Assembly: GCF_002079055.1 (NCBI RefSeq) | Contig: NC_047499.1 | Span: 310,001-374,000 of the forward strand | Direction: 5' to 3' | Source of the DNA: Saccharomyces paradoxus | Taxonomy: Eukaryota > Ascomycota > Saccharomycetes > Saccharomycetales > Saccharomycetaceae | DNA length: 64,000 nt | Shown here: in pieces, positions 11,429 through 20,867 of the stretch | How the letters are laid out: each line of letters begins with the position of its first letter | How positions within the stretch are numbered: the stretch's first letter is position 1 | The notes under the pieces: generated by a model | What the model saw: only the letters and a program-made list of their open reading frames with translations | Database searches by the model: none | Told to the model about the DNA's origin: nothing | Translations under genes and position numbers: made by a program

Positions 11429-12847
11429 ATGACTATCCCTGGAAGATTTATGACTAATGATAAGGGCACCTTTGGTGAATACACTGCTAGTGCCCGTTGG
11501 CCCATTATCACTCAGAATGCTATAGACGATTTAAGTGAGCAACAAGAAGCAGAGAAGAGTAACGAAACTAAATTTGAACAAGGTGAAGTTATCAAGAAGG
11601 AGTTGAAGAAATTCCGCCAGGAGATAATTGATCGTGTACCTTTGAGACCATTCACTGAAGAGGAGATCAAAATTGCCAACGTTCCGCTTTCGTTCAATGA
11701 ATACCTAAAGGAACACCCTGAAGTAAATTGGGGCGCAGTAGAGTGGCTATTCTCCGAGGTTTACTTGTACAGAAGAGTAAACGTTCTTTTCCAACGTCAA
11801 TCCGAATGGTCTAAATTCGATATATTCAACAAACTGAAGCAATCAACTTTTGAGTCCTCATTTCATGGTGTCGTAGAATTGGCCCTAAGGTATGAAAACC
11901 TATTACCACAGCTGAAAGAAATGGAGCAAGATTCTGGAAGTAATGGCGACGATATATTGAAGGTTCTTTTCAAAGAGTTTATTGAGATTTCTTTGTGGGG
12001 CAATGCCACTGATTTATCTTTATTGACCAATGCCACTTTAGAAGAAATTAAATCTATCCAAGGTGCCAAGGCAAGAGCTGAATCCGAGTCCAAGATTGTT
12101 ATTAATGACACAGAGAAGGCGTGGGAGGTATTGATTAAGGCCAAAGCCGAGGCTAATAGCAGACAAATTCGTGTCGATTTTGTTTTAGACAATTCTGGTT
12201 TTGAATTGTATGCTGATTTAATGTTAGCAGCTTTTCTGTTACAGAGTGGCTTGGCCACCAAATGTATTTTTCATGCCAAAGACATCCCATACATGGTTAG
12301 TGATGTCATGTTGAAGGATTTCGGCATTTTAGTTCAAGACCTAAGAGATCGTAAATTCTTCCCCAGCGGCGAGGCTGCGACAAAGGAATCCAAGGCTCTT
12401 GATTTATTCGCTGCTGAAATGGACAAGTTTGTATCTAGCGGTAAAATAGAATTTCGTGAAGATTCTTTCTGGACCACAGAATTGGATTATTGGAATTTGG
12501 ATACAAAGGAAGTCAAATACCACGGATCCATTTTACACAAAGATTTACAAAATTCCAATTTGGTTATTTTCAAAGGTGACTTAAACTATAGAAAATTAAC
12601 TGGAGACAGGAAATGGCCCCGTACCACTAGGTGGGAAACGGCTATCGGACCTCTAGCCACTAACGGTATTACATCATTGAGTCTGAGAACCTGTAAAGCG
12701 GATGTACAAGTTGGTTTACCTGAAGGTCTTGATGCGAAATTGAGTCAAGAATGGGAAAAGGAAAATCCTGGCCGTGGTTCTTGGTGGTGTTGTAGCGGTA
12801 AGTGGGCAGTCATTTGTTTCTGCTCAGGTGTATTAAAGAAGAAATGA
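11429..12847 (+). CDS. HRT2: DUF89-family metal-dependent sugar-phosphate phosphatase (YMR027W, Hrt2)
   Basis: This 472-residue protein belongs to DUF89/ARMT1, a family of divalent-metal-dependent phosphatases acting on fructose-1-phosphate and related phosphometabolites as damage control. The hallmark [16 protein letters not shown] (about 250-265), with the Asp-Asn metal ligands, and [10 protein letters not shown] (about 375-385) are both present. The name HRT2 comes from a genetic effect on Ty3 transposition. The protein ends in a Cys/Trp-rich tail ([18 protein letters not shown]) followed by VLKKK. My memory of the S. cerevisiae protein has 470 residues and a different last few residues. 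The start is the first ATG, downstream of a Gcn4-type site. Confidence 0.93.
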   Translation: MTIPGRFMTNDKGTFGEYTASARWPIITQNAIDDLSEQQEAEKSNETKFEQGEVIKKELKKFRQEIIDRVPLRPFTEEEIKIANVPLSFNEYLKEHPEVNWGAVEWLFSEVYLYRRVNVLFQRQSEWSKFDIFNKLKQSTFESSFHGVVELALRYENLLPQLKEMEQDSGSNGDDILKVLFKEFIEISLWGNATDLSLLTNATLEEIKSIQGAKARAESESKIVINDTEKAWEVLIKAKAEANSRQIRVDFVLDNSGFELYADLMLAAFLLQSGLATKCIFHAKDIPYMVSDVMLKDFGILVQDLRDRKFFPSGEAATKESKALDLFAAEMDKFVSSGKIEFREDSFWTTELDYWNLDTKEVKYHGSILHKDLQNSNLVIFKGDLNYRKLTGDRKWPRTTRWETAIGPLATNGITSLSLRTCKADVQVGLPEGLDAKLSQEWEKENPGRGSWWCCSGKWAVICFCSGVLKKK

Positions 12848-13034
12848 TACGGTGCCCTTTATAACTTTACCTTATGACTTTTTTTATGAAATGTTTAGAA
12901 AAGTATATAAATTTTTAATACATACCTTTTATTACTATGCTTCTGATAAAAAAAAACAACCTATAAAGCAGGTTAAATTCGTTGACGAAAGAGGAGGTAG
13001 GGAATAATAACAGAAAAGGGATATAATAGACCAA

Positions 13035-14135
13035 ATGGCGTCAATAACAGAACAGTTCAACGATATCATTAGTATATACTCTGCAAAATTAGAACATTCA
13101 TCTCTAAGGCAGGATTCGCCGGAATATCAGGGCTTATTACTTTCCACGATTGAGAAATTATTAAACTTAAGAACCGCAATTTTCGATAGGTTGGCATTGT
13201 TTAGTACCAATGAGACCATTGATGATATATCTACTACTTCCATCAAATTTCTAGCAGTTGATTATTATTTGGGATTGTTGATATCAAGACGACAGTCGAA
13301 TGATTCGGGTGTTGCTCAAAGGCAGTCTATGAAATTGATTTACCTGAAGAAAAGCATTGAGTCTTTCATTAGTTTCTTAACAATATTGCAGGATTATAAG
13401 CTTCTGGATCCTTTGGTTAGTGAAAAACTAGGTAACTTCAAGGATCGTTATAAACCACAGCTGAGCGAATTATATGCGCAACCTAAAAATGATAAAGATT
13501 TATCTGGAGCGCAGTTAAAGAGGAAAGAGAAGATTGAGCTATTTCAGCGCAATAAAGAAGTTAGTGCAAAATTGCACTACTTAGAATTGGAACTAAGAAA
13601 CGATGGCGAGGACCACGACCATGATGAATTACTAAGAGAACTATATCTGGTGAGGCTAAGCCAATTTAGTCTTGATACGTTCAACAATATTGAACAAAAT
13701 TTATTTGAATGTGAAATGCTCTCTAACTTCCTCAAGAATTCCTCACATGAAATCGAATCACCTAGTACTCAAATAAGAAAAGAATCGAACGACAATGATT
13801 CCACTGGCTTTACCGATAAATTAGAAAACATAAATAGGCCTTTGATAGACAAAAAAGGCCAAGTCTTGAGGAACTTCACACTTGTCGACAAGAGGCAGCA
13901 GTTGCAACAAAAAGTGCGAGGATACGGTCAATATGGACCAACAATGTCGGTGGAGGAATTTTTAGATAAAGAATTTGAAGATGGTCGAGTTCTTCAAGGT
14001 GGTGAAGAACCAGAGCAAGTACCGGATGAAGAAAACATGCACTGGCAAGATAAAGAAACTTATAAAGCTCGTGAATGGGACGAGTTCAAGGAAAGTCATG
14101 CTAAAGGAAGCGGAAACACCATGAATAGAGGATAG
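13035..14135 (+). CDS. TAP42: Tap42: TORC1-regulated PP2A-associated protein
   Basis: This 366-residue protein is identical in length to S. cerevisiae Tap42 (alpha4/IGBP1 family). It binds the PP2A-type catalytic subunits Pph21, Pph22 and Sit4 downstream of TORC1 and is essential. The N-terminal two-thirds are helical (TPR-like). A conserved block follows: KGQVLRNFTLVDKRQQLQ, then the YGPTMSVEEFLDKEFE segment around residues 295-320. The acidic tail ends KGSGNTMNRG. It converges with FAR8, with 76 bp between stops. Confidence 0.97.
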   Translation: MASITEQFNDIISIYSAKLEHSSLRQDSPEYQGLLLSTIEKLLNLRTAIFDRLALFSTNETIDDISTTSIKFLAVDYYLGLLISRRQSNDSGVAQRQSMKLIYLKKSIESFISFLTILQDYKLLDPLVSEKLGNFKDRYKPQLSELYAQPKNDKDLSGAQLKRKEKIELFQRNKEVSAKLHYLELELRNDGEDHDHDELLRELYLVRLSQFSLDTFNNIEQNLFECEMLSNFLKNSSHEIESPSTQIRKESNDNDSTGFTDKLENINRPLIDKKGQVLRNFTLVDKRQQLQQKVRGYGQYGPTMSVEEFLDKEFEDGRVLQGGEEPEQVPDEENMHWQDKETYKAREWDEFKESHAKGSGNTMNRG

Positions 14136-14211
14136 AAAAAAATACCTATTTACGTATACGTAAGTATTTATTAGACTGATTCAATTAATATTTTTTTTTT
14201 GCCAGCATCAT

Positions 14212-15783
14212 CTATATTTTAATCTTGTGCAAGAGGATTTCATTATTTTTATTCACGGTGATTAATACCGGTGTGGAATCTACCATTAAATTTGAAGAAA
14301 AAATCACAGGTCCTTCGCTTTCTGAGGAATTGATGTTTGCTACAACAAATTGGTCGATTGACGGTTTCAGGTCATCTAAATTCCTAAACTCAAAGTCTCC
14401 ATTATTATATGATATAGCGATTATGCCGTCATTCAAATTGAGTTGTATTGGTTGTGTTGACGATGGAGTCAATTGTTCCTTTAGAACAATTTTTTTCTTA
14501 TCAAAAGAATAAACCAACAACCTCTCATTGCTTAGTTGAATTAGTAGTTTAGAGGTTTTTCTATCCAAAAACAAATGGTAGCTTTCTTCATCTGGCTTAC
14601 CCGATAATATTGTATCGATCTTCAAATCGATTTTTTGTAGAAGTTTACCCTCGAAATCATATATAGTGAGCTGGTAAGGGTTTGAAGACAGTAATATTAA
14701 AGATTTTTCTGTTATACCCAATATACAGTCCAGAATGTCGGTGGAATCATTACTCCCACCGTTATCATTATCATGAGTTATGTCATACGTTTCTTTTATG
14801 TTAATTGGGACATCCTCAGTAGCCTCTATATTACCCAACTCCCAAATTTTGATTTGCGGTTTGTTCTTACCGGCTATCAGCAACCATTTATTTTTGAAAT
14901 CTATATTAATAATATCACTAAACGAAAACTGCTGATCTGAGTTTTGTAATAGGTCCAGATCCGAGATCAAGGATGCGGTGGAAATAGAGAATAATTTCAA
15001 ATGCAAACTCTTTTCGATAACAATGAATTTGGAGGTCGAAACCCATAACAATTTCACGATGTTGCTATCTTGCCCTAGAGACATTTTCTTTACAGATTTG
15101 GAATTCATGTTTGCATCCACTTGGTGAATTTCTAACGATTTGGTATCCGCATCATAGAGTGCCATACGATCACCGTAAGAGCTGATAATGTCGACTTTCG
15201 GTAATTCAGAGTGAATTTCCGATATTGTATTATTATTTTCACGTTTATTAGTTGTACTAAACAAGGATTTCACTTTAGTCGGTGACGACGGCCTTGAAGA
15301 GTCTTGCTTGGGCTTCGGTTTGACATTTAAAAGAGCATTATTCAAAATATCCATTCCATTTGTCTTGGCACTGCCCTCCTCCTTGGGAGTATTCATGTTC
15401 AGTTTCTCTAAATCATGCAAATCGGAACCAGCATCTCTGCTATTTAATGACTCTAACTGATTGACCGTGTTAGGGCTTTTCAGCAAATAAATAATTTCCT
15501 TCACGTTTTCTTGAACAGCCAGCTTGGATTTCAATAATGAATCAGGCACCGGTTTTTTTGCCGTTTCACCCTCAGCAGAAACAGCTTTGGACTGTATTTG
15601 ATTCAATTGATGTTTCAAATCTCTATTTTCCCCCTCTAGTTCCGCAATTCTTGCTTTCATTTCCGACCTTTCAAGCTCCCAAGTGATTCTATCTCTTTCA
15701 TTCTTCGTGAATTCCGTTTGCAAGTAGTGCATTACACCAGGTAACGTGTAATGCGGATGAACATGTGTCTGGTTAATAGCCAT
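14212..15783 (-). CDS. FAR8: Far8: pheromone-arrest complex subunit (striatin-like)
   Basis: The 523-residue protein starts at [19 protein letters not shown]. The longer open frame to 15810 begins with GTG, not ATG, and 523 is the known length. Far8 belongs to the Far3-7-8-9-10-11 complex (STRIPAK-like) that prevents premature recovery from pheromone-induced G1 arrest and antagonises TORC2 signalling. The N-terminal [17 protein letters not shown] motif followed by a coiled coil (about 20-75) is the striatin signature. The C-terminal half has beta-propeller-like repeats without clear WD dipeptides. Its partner FAR3 is also in this window at 53 kb. Confidence 0.95.
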   Translation of the reverse strand: MAINQTHVHPHYTLPGVMHYLQTEFTKNERDRITWELERSEMKARIAELEGENRDLKHQLNQIQSKAVSAEGETAKKPVPDSLLKSKLAVQENVKEIIYLLKSPNTVNQLESLNSRDAGSDLHDLEKLNMNTPKEEGSAKTNGMDILNNALLNVKPKPKQDSSRPSSPTKVKSLFSTTNKRENNNTISEIHSELPKVDIISSYGDRMALYDADTKSLEIHQVDANMNSKSVKKMSLGQDSNIVKLLWVSTSKFIVIEKSLHLKLFSISTASLISDLDLLQNSDQQFSFSDIINIDFKNKWLLIAGKNKPQIKIWELGNIEATEDVPINIKETYDITHDNDNGGSNDSTDILDCILGITEKSLILLSSNPYQLTIYDFEGKLLQKIDLKIDTILSGKPDEESYHLFLDRKTSKLLIQLSNERLLVYSFDKKKIVLKEQLTPSSTQPIQLNLNDGIIAISYNNGDFEFRNLDDLKPSIDQFVVANINSSESEGPVIFSSNLMVDSTPVLITVNKNNEILLHKIKI

Positions 15784-16336
15784 ACTGTTTTCTAGTTCAA
15801 CTGCACACACTCTTTCTTTCGGATTTCTTGGTGATTGTTGTTGCTCCTCACATTTAATCGTTCTAGGTGGCTTTTATCTAAGATTACGCGACGGGGAAGA
15901 TCGCAAAGTTAAGGCCAATAAAGCATTATACTACGTTCCAACAAAGGGGCCTAGAGGGTACAGCAGCAAACACTGATGGAGAATGATAAACCGTCCTACA
16001 TAAAACCCGAACTGGTTATATCTTAAACCTTGTTTTCCTGTAAAGTCCGGCGCATGTGAAGACGCAGACAGTAGAGATCAATCTTAAAACAGTAGTAGCA
16101 ACTGGCACTTTTTTGGCATTTAGTAAGAAACTACTATTATTTGCGTAAGCCACAAGGAAACGGATGTAACACACCTATAACTTACTCCAATTACCTGACA
16201 CCTAAAAACGTACGTATTAGAACAATTCGAGTGGGGATACAAAAGGGGACTCTGTAGATCAAGAACCATATAATTATCCTTTTTTTTATTCTCTGGGAAG
16301 CTATTCGAAAACAAGGGGATAGAACTACAACCAGTT
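15784..16336. other. Intergenic: FAR8-RSF1 divergent promoter
   Basis: This 553-bp region has no gene. CCAAT boxes occur at 15915-15919 and near 16183. A Hap2/3/4/5 input would fit RSF1, a respiratory-growth gene, but CCAAT is too short to be convincing alone. Small open frames here look random. Confidence 0.4.
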
Positions 16337-17497
16337 ATGAAGGACCTAAATCCAGAAATGGGAAAATCCGCTACGACTAAAGGCCCTTCTCAAGACAATA
16401 GAGGCATGGTTGATATAGTAACGCTGCCTAATTTTCCTTGTAACCGCAGTGTGACTCCTCATGAGGAGATTAATCTGGCGCCCTCCAAAATGGAAACTCC
16501 AAGAATACTCAATATGACTATGATACCTGATTATTTACAAAAAGAGAACTTTTCTCCAGATTTTTCTTCTGCCACTGTTTCTGCAAAGTCATCCCCTGTG
16601 AACGTTACTCATGACGAGTCGCTTTCATTGGGAACCATTGGATCGAATAATGCAAAAAGCTCTAAGTATGCGGTTCAACGGCAACAGCAGCAGCAGCAGC
16701 AACAACAACAACAACAACAACAAGTGGCAGATTTCATAGAGAATAATATACAGTTACTTTCTTCAGAAACTCTGAATTTTAGATCAGACATCATGAAATC
16801 TTTGGAGCTTCCCATTCCCAGGAGAAGAGATATTAAGGGAAACCATCTATCTAAATTATTGTTTGCTAAATCACCTCTAACTATCAACACATATTGTCAA
16901 TTTTATGACCGTAAAACCAAGCGAATTTGCAATCAAGAAATGATATGGAAGGATAAGAACAGTAGGGAAAAGCATGGCTCAAGAAAGTATCAAAGGCATT
17001 TGAGTAAAGTTCATGACGTTCAACTGACACCAAATAATTTCACTGAATTTTTTGATCATAATTCCCCACTTTTCCAGGAATGCTATGACTATCAATCTAG
17101 ATTGATGGGTGATCTACTTGTTGAGCCAGATACCAAACCCAAAGAGAAGAAGAAAAAACAAAAAGAGAATGCCAACAGAAATCTTCCCGAAACTGGACAG
17201 AGCCTTATCAATTACCAGGTTCAACAGCAGAACGTCCGAGAACTTCAATCAAAAATAGCTATGAACGACTTGATAGAGATCCTTATCGATTTAAACATTC
17301 CATTTTCTGTCTTAGATTACCAACCAATGAGAAATTGGCTTATCAAATATTCAATAATTTCAACAGATACTTTACCGGATGAAGTATACTTCAAAACTGA
17401 TCCAGACGTGAATGAGCTGGAACACAATAGCAATAGTTTAAATAATAACAATAACGGCACACCTCATAATCATAATCAAAACCAACATACCAATTAA
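16337..17497 (+). CDS. RSF1: Rsf1: modulator of respiratory growth, with an expanded polyglutamine tract
   Basis: This 386-residue nuclear and mitochondrial protein is needed for growth on glycerol and for induction of respiratory genes. The molecular activity is not firmly established. A Cys/His-containing segment, TYCQFYDRKTKRICNQ then MIWKDKNSREKHGS, lies around residues 190-220. A basic KPKEKKKKQKEN stretch follows, and the C-terminus is Asn/His-rich. A run of 16 glutamines starts near residue 116 (CAG/CAA codons 16682-16722). The remembered S. cerevisiae protein is 376 residues with a much shorter glutamine run, which accounts for the 10-residue difference. The first ATG is used. Confidence 0.92.
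   Translation: MKDLNPEMGKSATTKGPSQDNRGMVDIVTLPNFPCNRSVTPHEEINLAPSKMETPRILNMTMIPDYLQKENFSPDFSSATVSAKSSPVNVTHDESLSLGTIGSNNAKSSKYAVQRQQQQQQQQQQQQQQVADFIENNIQLLSSETLNFRSDIMKSLELPIPRRRDIKGNHLSKLLFAKSPLTINTYCQFYDRKTKRICNQEMIWKDKNSREKHGSRKYQRHLSKVHDVQLTPNNFTEFFDHNSPLFQECYDYQSRLMGDLLVEPDTKPKEKKKKQKENANRNLPETGQSLINYQVQQQNVRELQSKIAMNDLIEILIDLNIPFSVLDYQPMRNWLIKYSIISTDTLPDEVYFKTDPDVNELEHNSNSLNNNNNGTPHNHNQNQHTN
16682..16722 (+). repeat. CAG/CAA trinucleotide repeat in RSF1
   Basis: An uninterrupted run of glutamine codons, CAG-rich at the 5' side and CAA-rich at the 3' side. It is the most microsatellite-like coding tract in the window and probably varies in length between strains. Confidence 0.85.
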
Positions 17498-17779
17498 TTA
17501 AAACTTGCTTTTAATCTGCATACATAAAATTAGATCAAATAAATAAAAAGAAAAAAGTAAAAACAACCGTATATACTATTTCATAAGCAAAAGTTATCAA
17601 GTTGAAAAAAAACTACAAATATTAAAATTAAAATTAAGGTAATAAAATGTATTATACACAAAAAGAATAATTAAAGCGCAGATTATAAAGGATCTCGGTC
17701 ATCGAAATTCTGCGGTACCTCACTCAACGATTCATTGTCTTAGCCGAACCGTTTCTCCATTATCCAAGCTTACTAGCAT

Positions 17780-20308
17780 CTACTTTCCCTCTTTATTATC
17801 AATTGCATCCTGATCGTCTTCGATCGAGGAACCTTGTGAGAAGCCGCTAAATGTGTGTTCCAAACTATCGGGGCTAACTCCCAGCGATTTCTTATCTCCT
17901 GCTTTCGGTGAGACAGGGATATCTTCGGCAGAATTACCATCGTCAGCGTCTTCTTTTTTTCCTGTTGATTTATTTCCGATCGAGGAATTCTTCTCAGATT
18001 CTTTTGTTTGAGCAACAGAACCAGTATTGGTTGCTGTTTTTGTGATGGTATTCATTGGAATTTCAGCACCACCTGAGTTTTTGCTTTTGGCATCAACTGC
18101 CTCTCCCTTCTTTACCTCATCGCCTTCTTCTATTTTTTCAAGTTGGGTCGGTAAATCTTCAACATTTTTCTTGACGGGTTTGCTTTGTGTTAAATATTCT
18201 TCAGAAGTCATACCAATCAATCTTTTAACTTTCTCTTCGTCAATCTTATCGTCACCACGCGCAGAAGCTACGTCTTTCATAGCCTCCAAAAGACTTAGCT
18301 TTTCCTTCTTTAACTCGATTTCGGTTGCGTTTAGCTCGCTCTTACGTTCATTAATCAACGAATCTACTTCCAATTGTTTTAGACGCGCTTCCTTTGTTGA
18401 TAACTCAGCTTGTTCTTTAGCTTTATTAGCAAGAATGATAACATCATCGTTTAAATGGGATTCCAAAGATTCTTTGGTTTGACCTAATTCCATCAATTTG
18501 TCATCTTCCCTGATATTTCTGTTCTTTTGGGCGTCAAGATCATCTCCGTAACCAGAGATCTTTCTCTTATGGTCGACTATAGCATCTTGCAATCTAGAAA
18601 TCTCTGCGTTAATAGTATCACGCTCTTCCACTAAAGTTTTATGTTCCGCTTCTGCATTTGCCAAATCTTCATGGTAAGGTTTCAATAGTTTTTCTTGCTC
18701 CTTACGTGCCTCAGTAATATCTTGTTCACAATTTTTGCCCCATTCCTCCAAATCTTGGTCCAGACGAGCCTTTTCGTCCTTTAATTCTTGTTGCATTTGC
18801 TTTTTAAATTCGATCTCCTTGTTCTTGGTATCTTCAAGCAGAGTTTCCTTTTCGGTGACTTTGGTATCCATTCTGGCCACAAGTGCATCATAGCTGGCCT
18901 TGACTTTTTCCTGGGAGGTCTTTTTTTCGGTTTGGTGTCTGTTTGCTGTAGTAGTTAATAATTTAGCGTCATTAGAAATGATTGAACGCTCCATGGATTC
19001 CCATTCATTCAAAGATTTGTTATAGGCCTCCGTTCTTCCTGCGATTTCTTCATCCATCGCACGTTGCGCCTCCGCCCTCTCACTCACCTCACCAAGCACA
19101 GGAGAAATCAATCCGGATGCGATTTTAGTAATATCTTCTGGTGACAAGAACAGACCACCACCCATGTTAATCTTGTTATGGAATTCCGTCTTTTTTTGGT
19201 GATTAGATTGTGCGACGGCGACAGCAGCTTTGTTATATTCCATATTAGTGAATAGCTTTCTATGCATATCACTTTTCTCAATAATATCCAATTGTCTGTC
19301 AACATTGGCCCTTGCCAAGGTCAGAACTTGCTGAGAAGTTAATTGGCTCAGGTAGGTGTCCCTCTTCTGGGCTTTTAGAGAAATGCTTTTATCGATATCC
19401 TCGCCGGGATGCATGTCTTTGACAGCATTAGCAGCTCCTAATGCAAATTTCATAGAATTGGCTTCTTTCTCAGCTGCAACTTTTTTACCCTTTTGTAAGT
19501 CTTGTGCTTTTGGCGCATCCACTTTCGCCATGATGTTATTCATCATCTCATTAGAGAAGCTGAATTGATTTAATCTGCCATGCTCATCAGTCCTGACTCC
19601 ATATTGGAAGTTTGTCTTTTCAGGTTCCCATCTTTCCTTGATACGAGATTCTGCCTTTTTTTCAGCTCCCACTAAGACTTTCTCCAAATTCAAACTTTTG
19701 GGTTTAGGATTGACAGTACTACTCAAACTACTACTAGCCCCGCTTAACACAGAGCTGGCGGAGGTAATAGAATACGACCTGCTATTCGTTTGCGAGCTTA
19801 AACTCGTGGTTTCCATTGTCATCGAATAAGCTTTCGATGCAGCGGCCCCTGGAGACTCTTTGGCCTTTCTCTTCACCTGAGATTCTTTTGAACTTTTAGA
19901 AGTCGTAGAAGCTACTGAGTTGTTGCGAACGACCTTGGGTCCCATTTTGGATGCGGCCTTAGTGGCATTAGGGTCAATAAACATACGTTTGTAAGCTTCC
20001 ACTGTGGTTTGATTGTCATGAGCTAAATTAGCTGCTTTGTCCGAAGCTGCATGAGCGTCGCTAACACCAATTGAATAGCTTTGGGCAGGTGACTGATAAA
20101 CCCCGTACTTCAACTTAGCCTTATACAAAGCCTCCCTGCTTAATGGTTCGCCCGTTGTCTGGTACACTCTTGGCTTTTTCAGAGATCTAGAGCCGTGTTT
20201 TAATGACTTTTTCGACGACGTTATAGATGAAGTCCTGCTCCCCCCACCAGACAAAGTCTTTCCTATATCGGGTATGTCCCTTTCTTCTACAGCTGAAATT
20301 AAAGACAT
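17780..20308 (-). CDS. EIS1: Eis1: eisosome component
   Basis: This 842-residue protein (843 in S. cerevisiae) is a peripheral plasma-membrane protein required for normal eisosome assembly with Pil1 and Lsp1. The N-terminal half is Ser/Ala-rich with short basic segments (SLKKPRVYQTTGEPLS near residue 45). A long coiled coil spans about 400-690. An acidic, low-complexity tail contains KKEDADDGNSAED. There are no membrane segments. Identification is by synteny, length and composition. It is divergent from HOF1. Confidence 0.94.
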   Translation of the reverse strand: MSLISAVEERDIPDIGKTLSGGGSRTSSITSSKKSLKHGSRSLKKPRVYQTTGEPLSREALYKAKLKYGVYQSPAQSYSIGVSDAHAASDKAANLAHDNQTTVEAYKRMFIDPNATKAASKMGPKVVRNNSVASTTSKSSKESQVKRKAKESPGAAASKAYSMTMETTSLSSQTNSRSYSITSASSVLSGASSSLSSTVNPKPKSLNLEKVLVGAEKKAESRIKERWEPEKTNFQYGVRTDEHGRLNQFSFSNEMMNNIMAKVDAPKAQDLQKGKKVAAEKEANSMKFALGAANAVKDMHPGEDIDKSISLKAQKRDTYLSQLTSQQVLTLARANVDRQLDIIEKSDMHRKLFTNMEYNKAAVAVAQSNHQKKTEFHNKINMGGGLFLSPEDITKIASGLISPVLGEVSERAEAQRAMDEEIAGRTEAYNKSLNEWESMERSIISNDAKLLTTTANRHQTEKKTSQEKVKASYDALVARMDTKVTEKETLLEDTKNKEIEFKKQMQQELKDEKARLDQDLEEWGKNCEQDITEARKEQEKLLKPYHEDLANAEAEHKTLVEERDTINAEISRLQDAIVDHKRKISGYGDDLDAQKNRNIREDDKLMELGQTKESLESHLNDDVIILANKAKEQAELSTKEARLKQLEVDSLINERKSELNATEIELKKEKLSLLEAMKDVASARGDDKIDEEKVKRLIGMTSEEYLTQSKPVKKNVEDLPTQLEKIEEGDEVKKGEAVDAKSKNSGGAEIPMNTITKTATNTGSVAQTKESEKNSSIGNKSTGKKEDADDGNSAEDIPVSPKAGDKKSLGVSPDSLEHTFSGFSQGSSIEDDQDAIDNKEGK

Positions 20309-20867
20309 TGGCTATTTTTTCGTTTGTTCCTTAGTTTGTTCCTTATTTGCGAATCTATTTAATAACTAAAGACTGTGTAATCGTCAGAGTACACTATTTT
20401 GCTCCCTCTTAAAGTCACTGCCAGAGAACTGAACCTTGAAGATCGACCAACCTAATAAACATTGGTGATATATTGCGAGCAACAAGGAGTTCTTCCCATC
20501 GAGTGGCAGTAGTTCTTCCCCCCTCTCGAGGGTGCCCCTTTCGGTAGTTTGCGATTTTCTTCCAGAAGGGCACCGATTGCCGCATCGGGAAGATATTATT
20601 TCCTTTTTGGGTAGGTACGGTCCGAAGCGGATGTGTTCGAGTAGCCGAGGTATATGATTTCCTCTTTAGGCAAGTTGTAAACAATAGATGGCAAAATATT
20701 ATGGAATATATTCAATGGTGAAGATTCACTTGATAAAGTACACATGCACTGTTTGATGTGTAGAGGAAAACAAGCTAGTGCTTGTTTTTTGAAGCAAGGG
20801 AAGACACAATATAATATACAAAGGTGACTTGGAAAGTGCACTAACAATATTCTGAAAAGCTGGAAGA
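20309..20867. other. Intergenic: EIS1-HOF1 divergent promoter
   Basis: This 559-bp region has no gene. The Mcm1-Forkhead composite for HOF1 is annotated separately. A stress-response-type CCCCT lies at 20535-20539 on the EIS1 side (weak). Confidence 0.5.
20661..20684 (+). promoter_or_regulatory. Mcm1-Forkhead composite site of the CLB2 cluster type
   Basis: CCTCTTTAGG at 20661-20670 fits the Mcm1 P-box perfectly on the other strand (CCTAAAGAGG). It is followed after six bases by GTAAACAA at 20677-20684, the Fkh1/Fkh2 consensus. Order and spacing match the SWI5 promoter element as I remember it. It lies about 185 bp upstream of HOF1, which is known to peak in G2/M, and predicts control by Mcm1-Fkh2-Ndd1. 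Confidence 0.75.
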
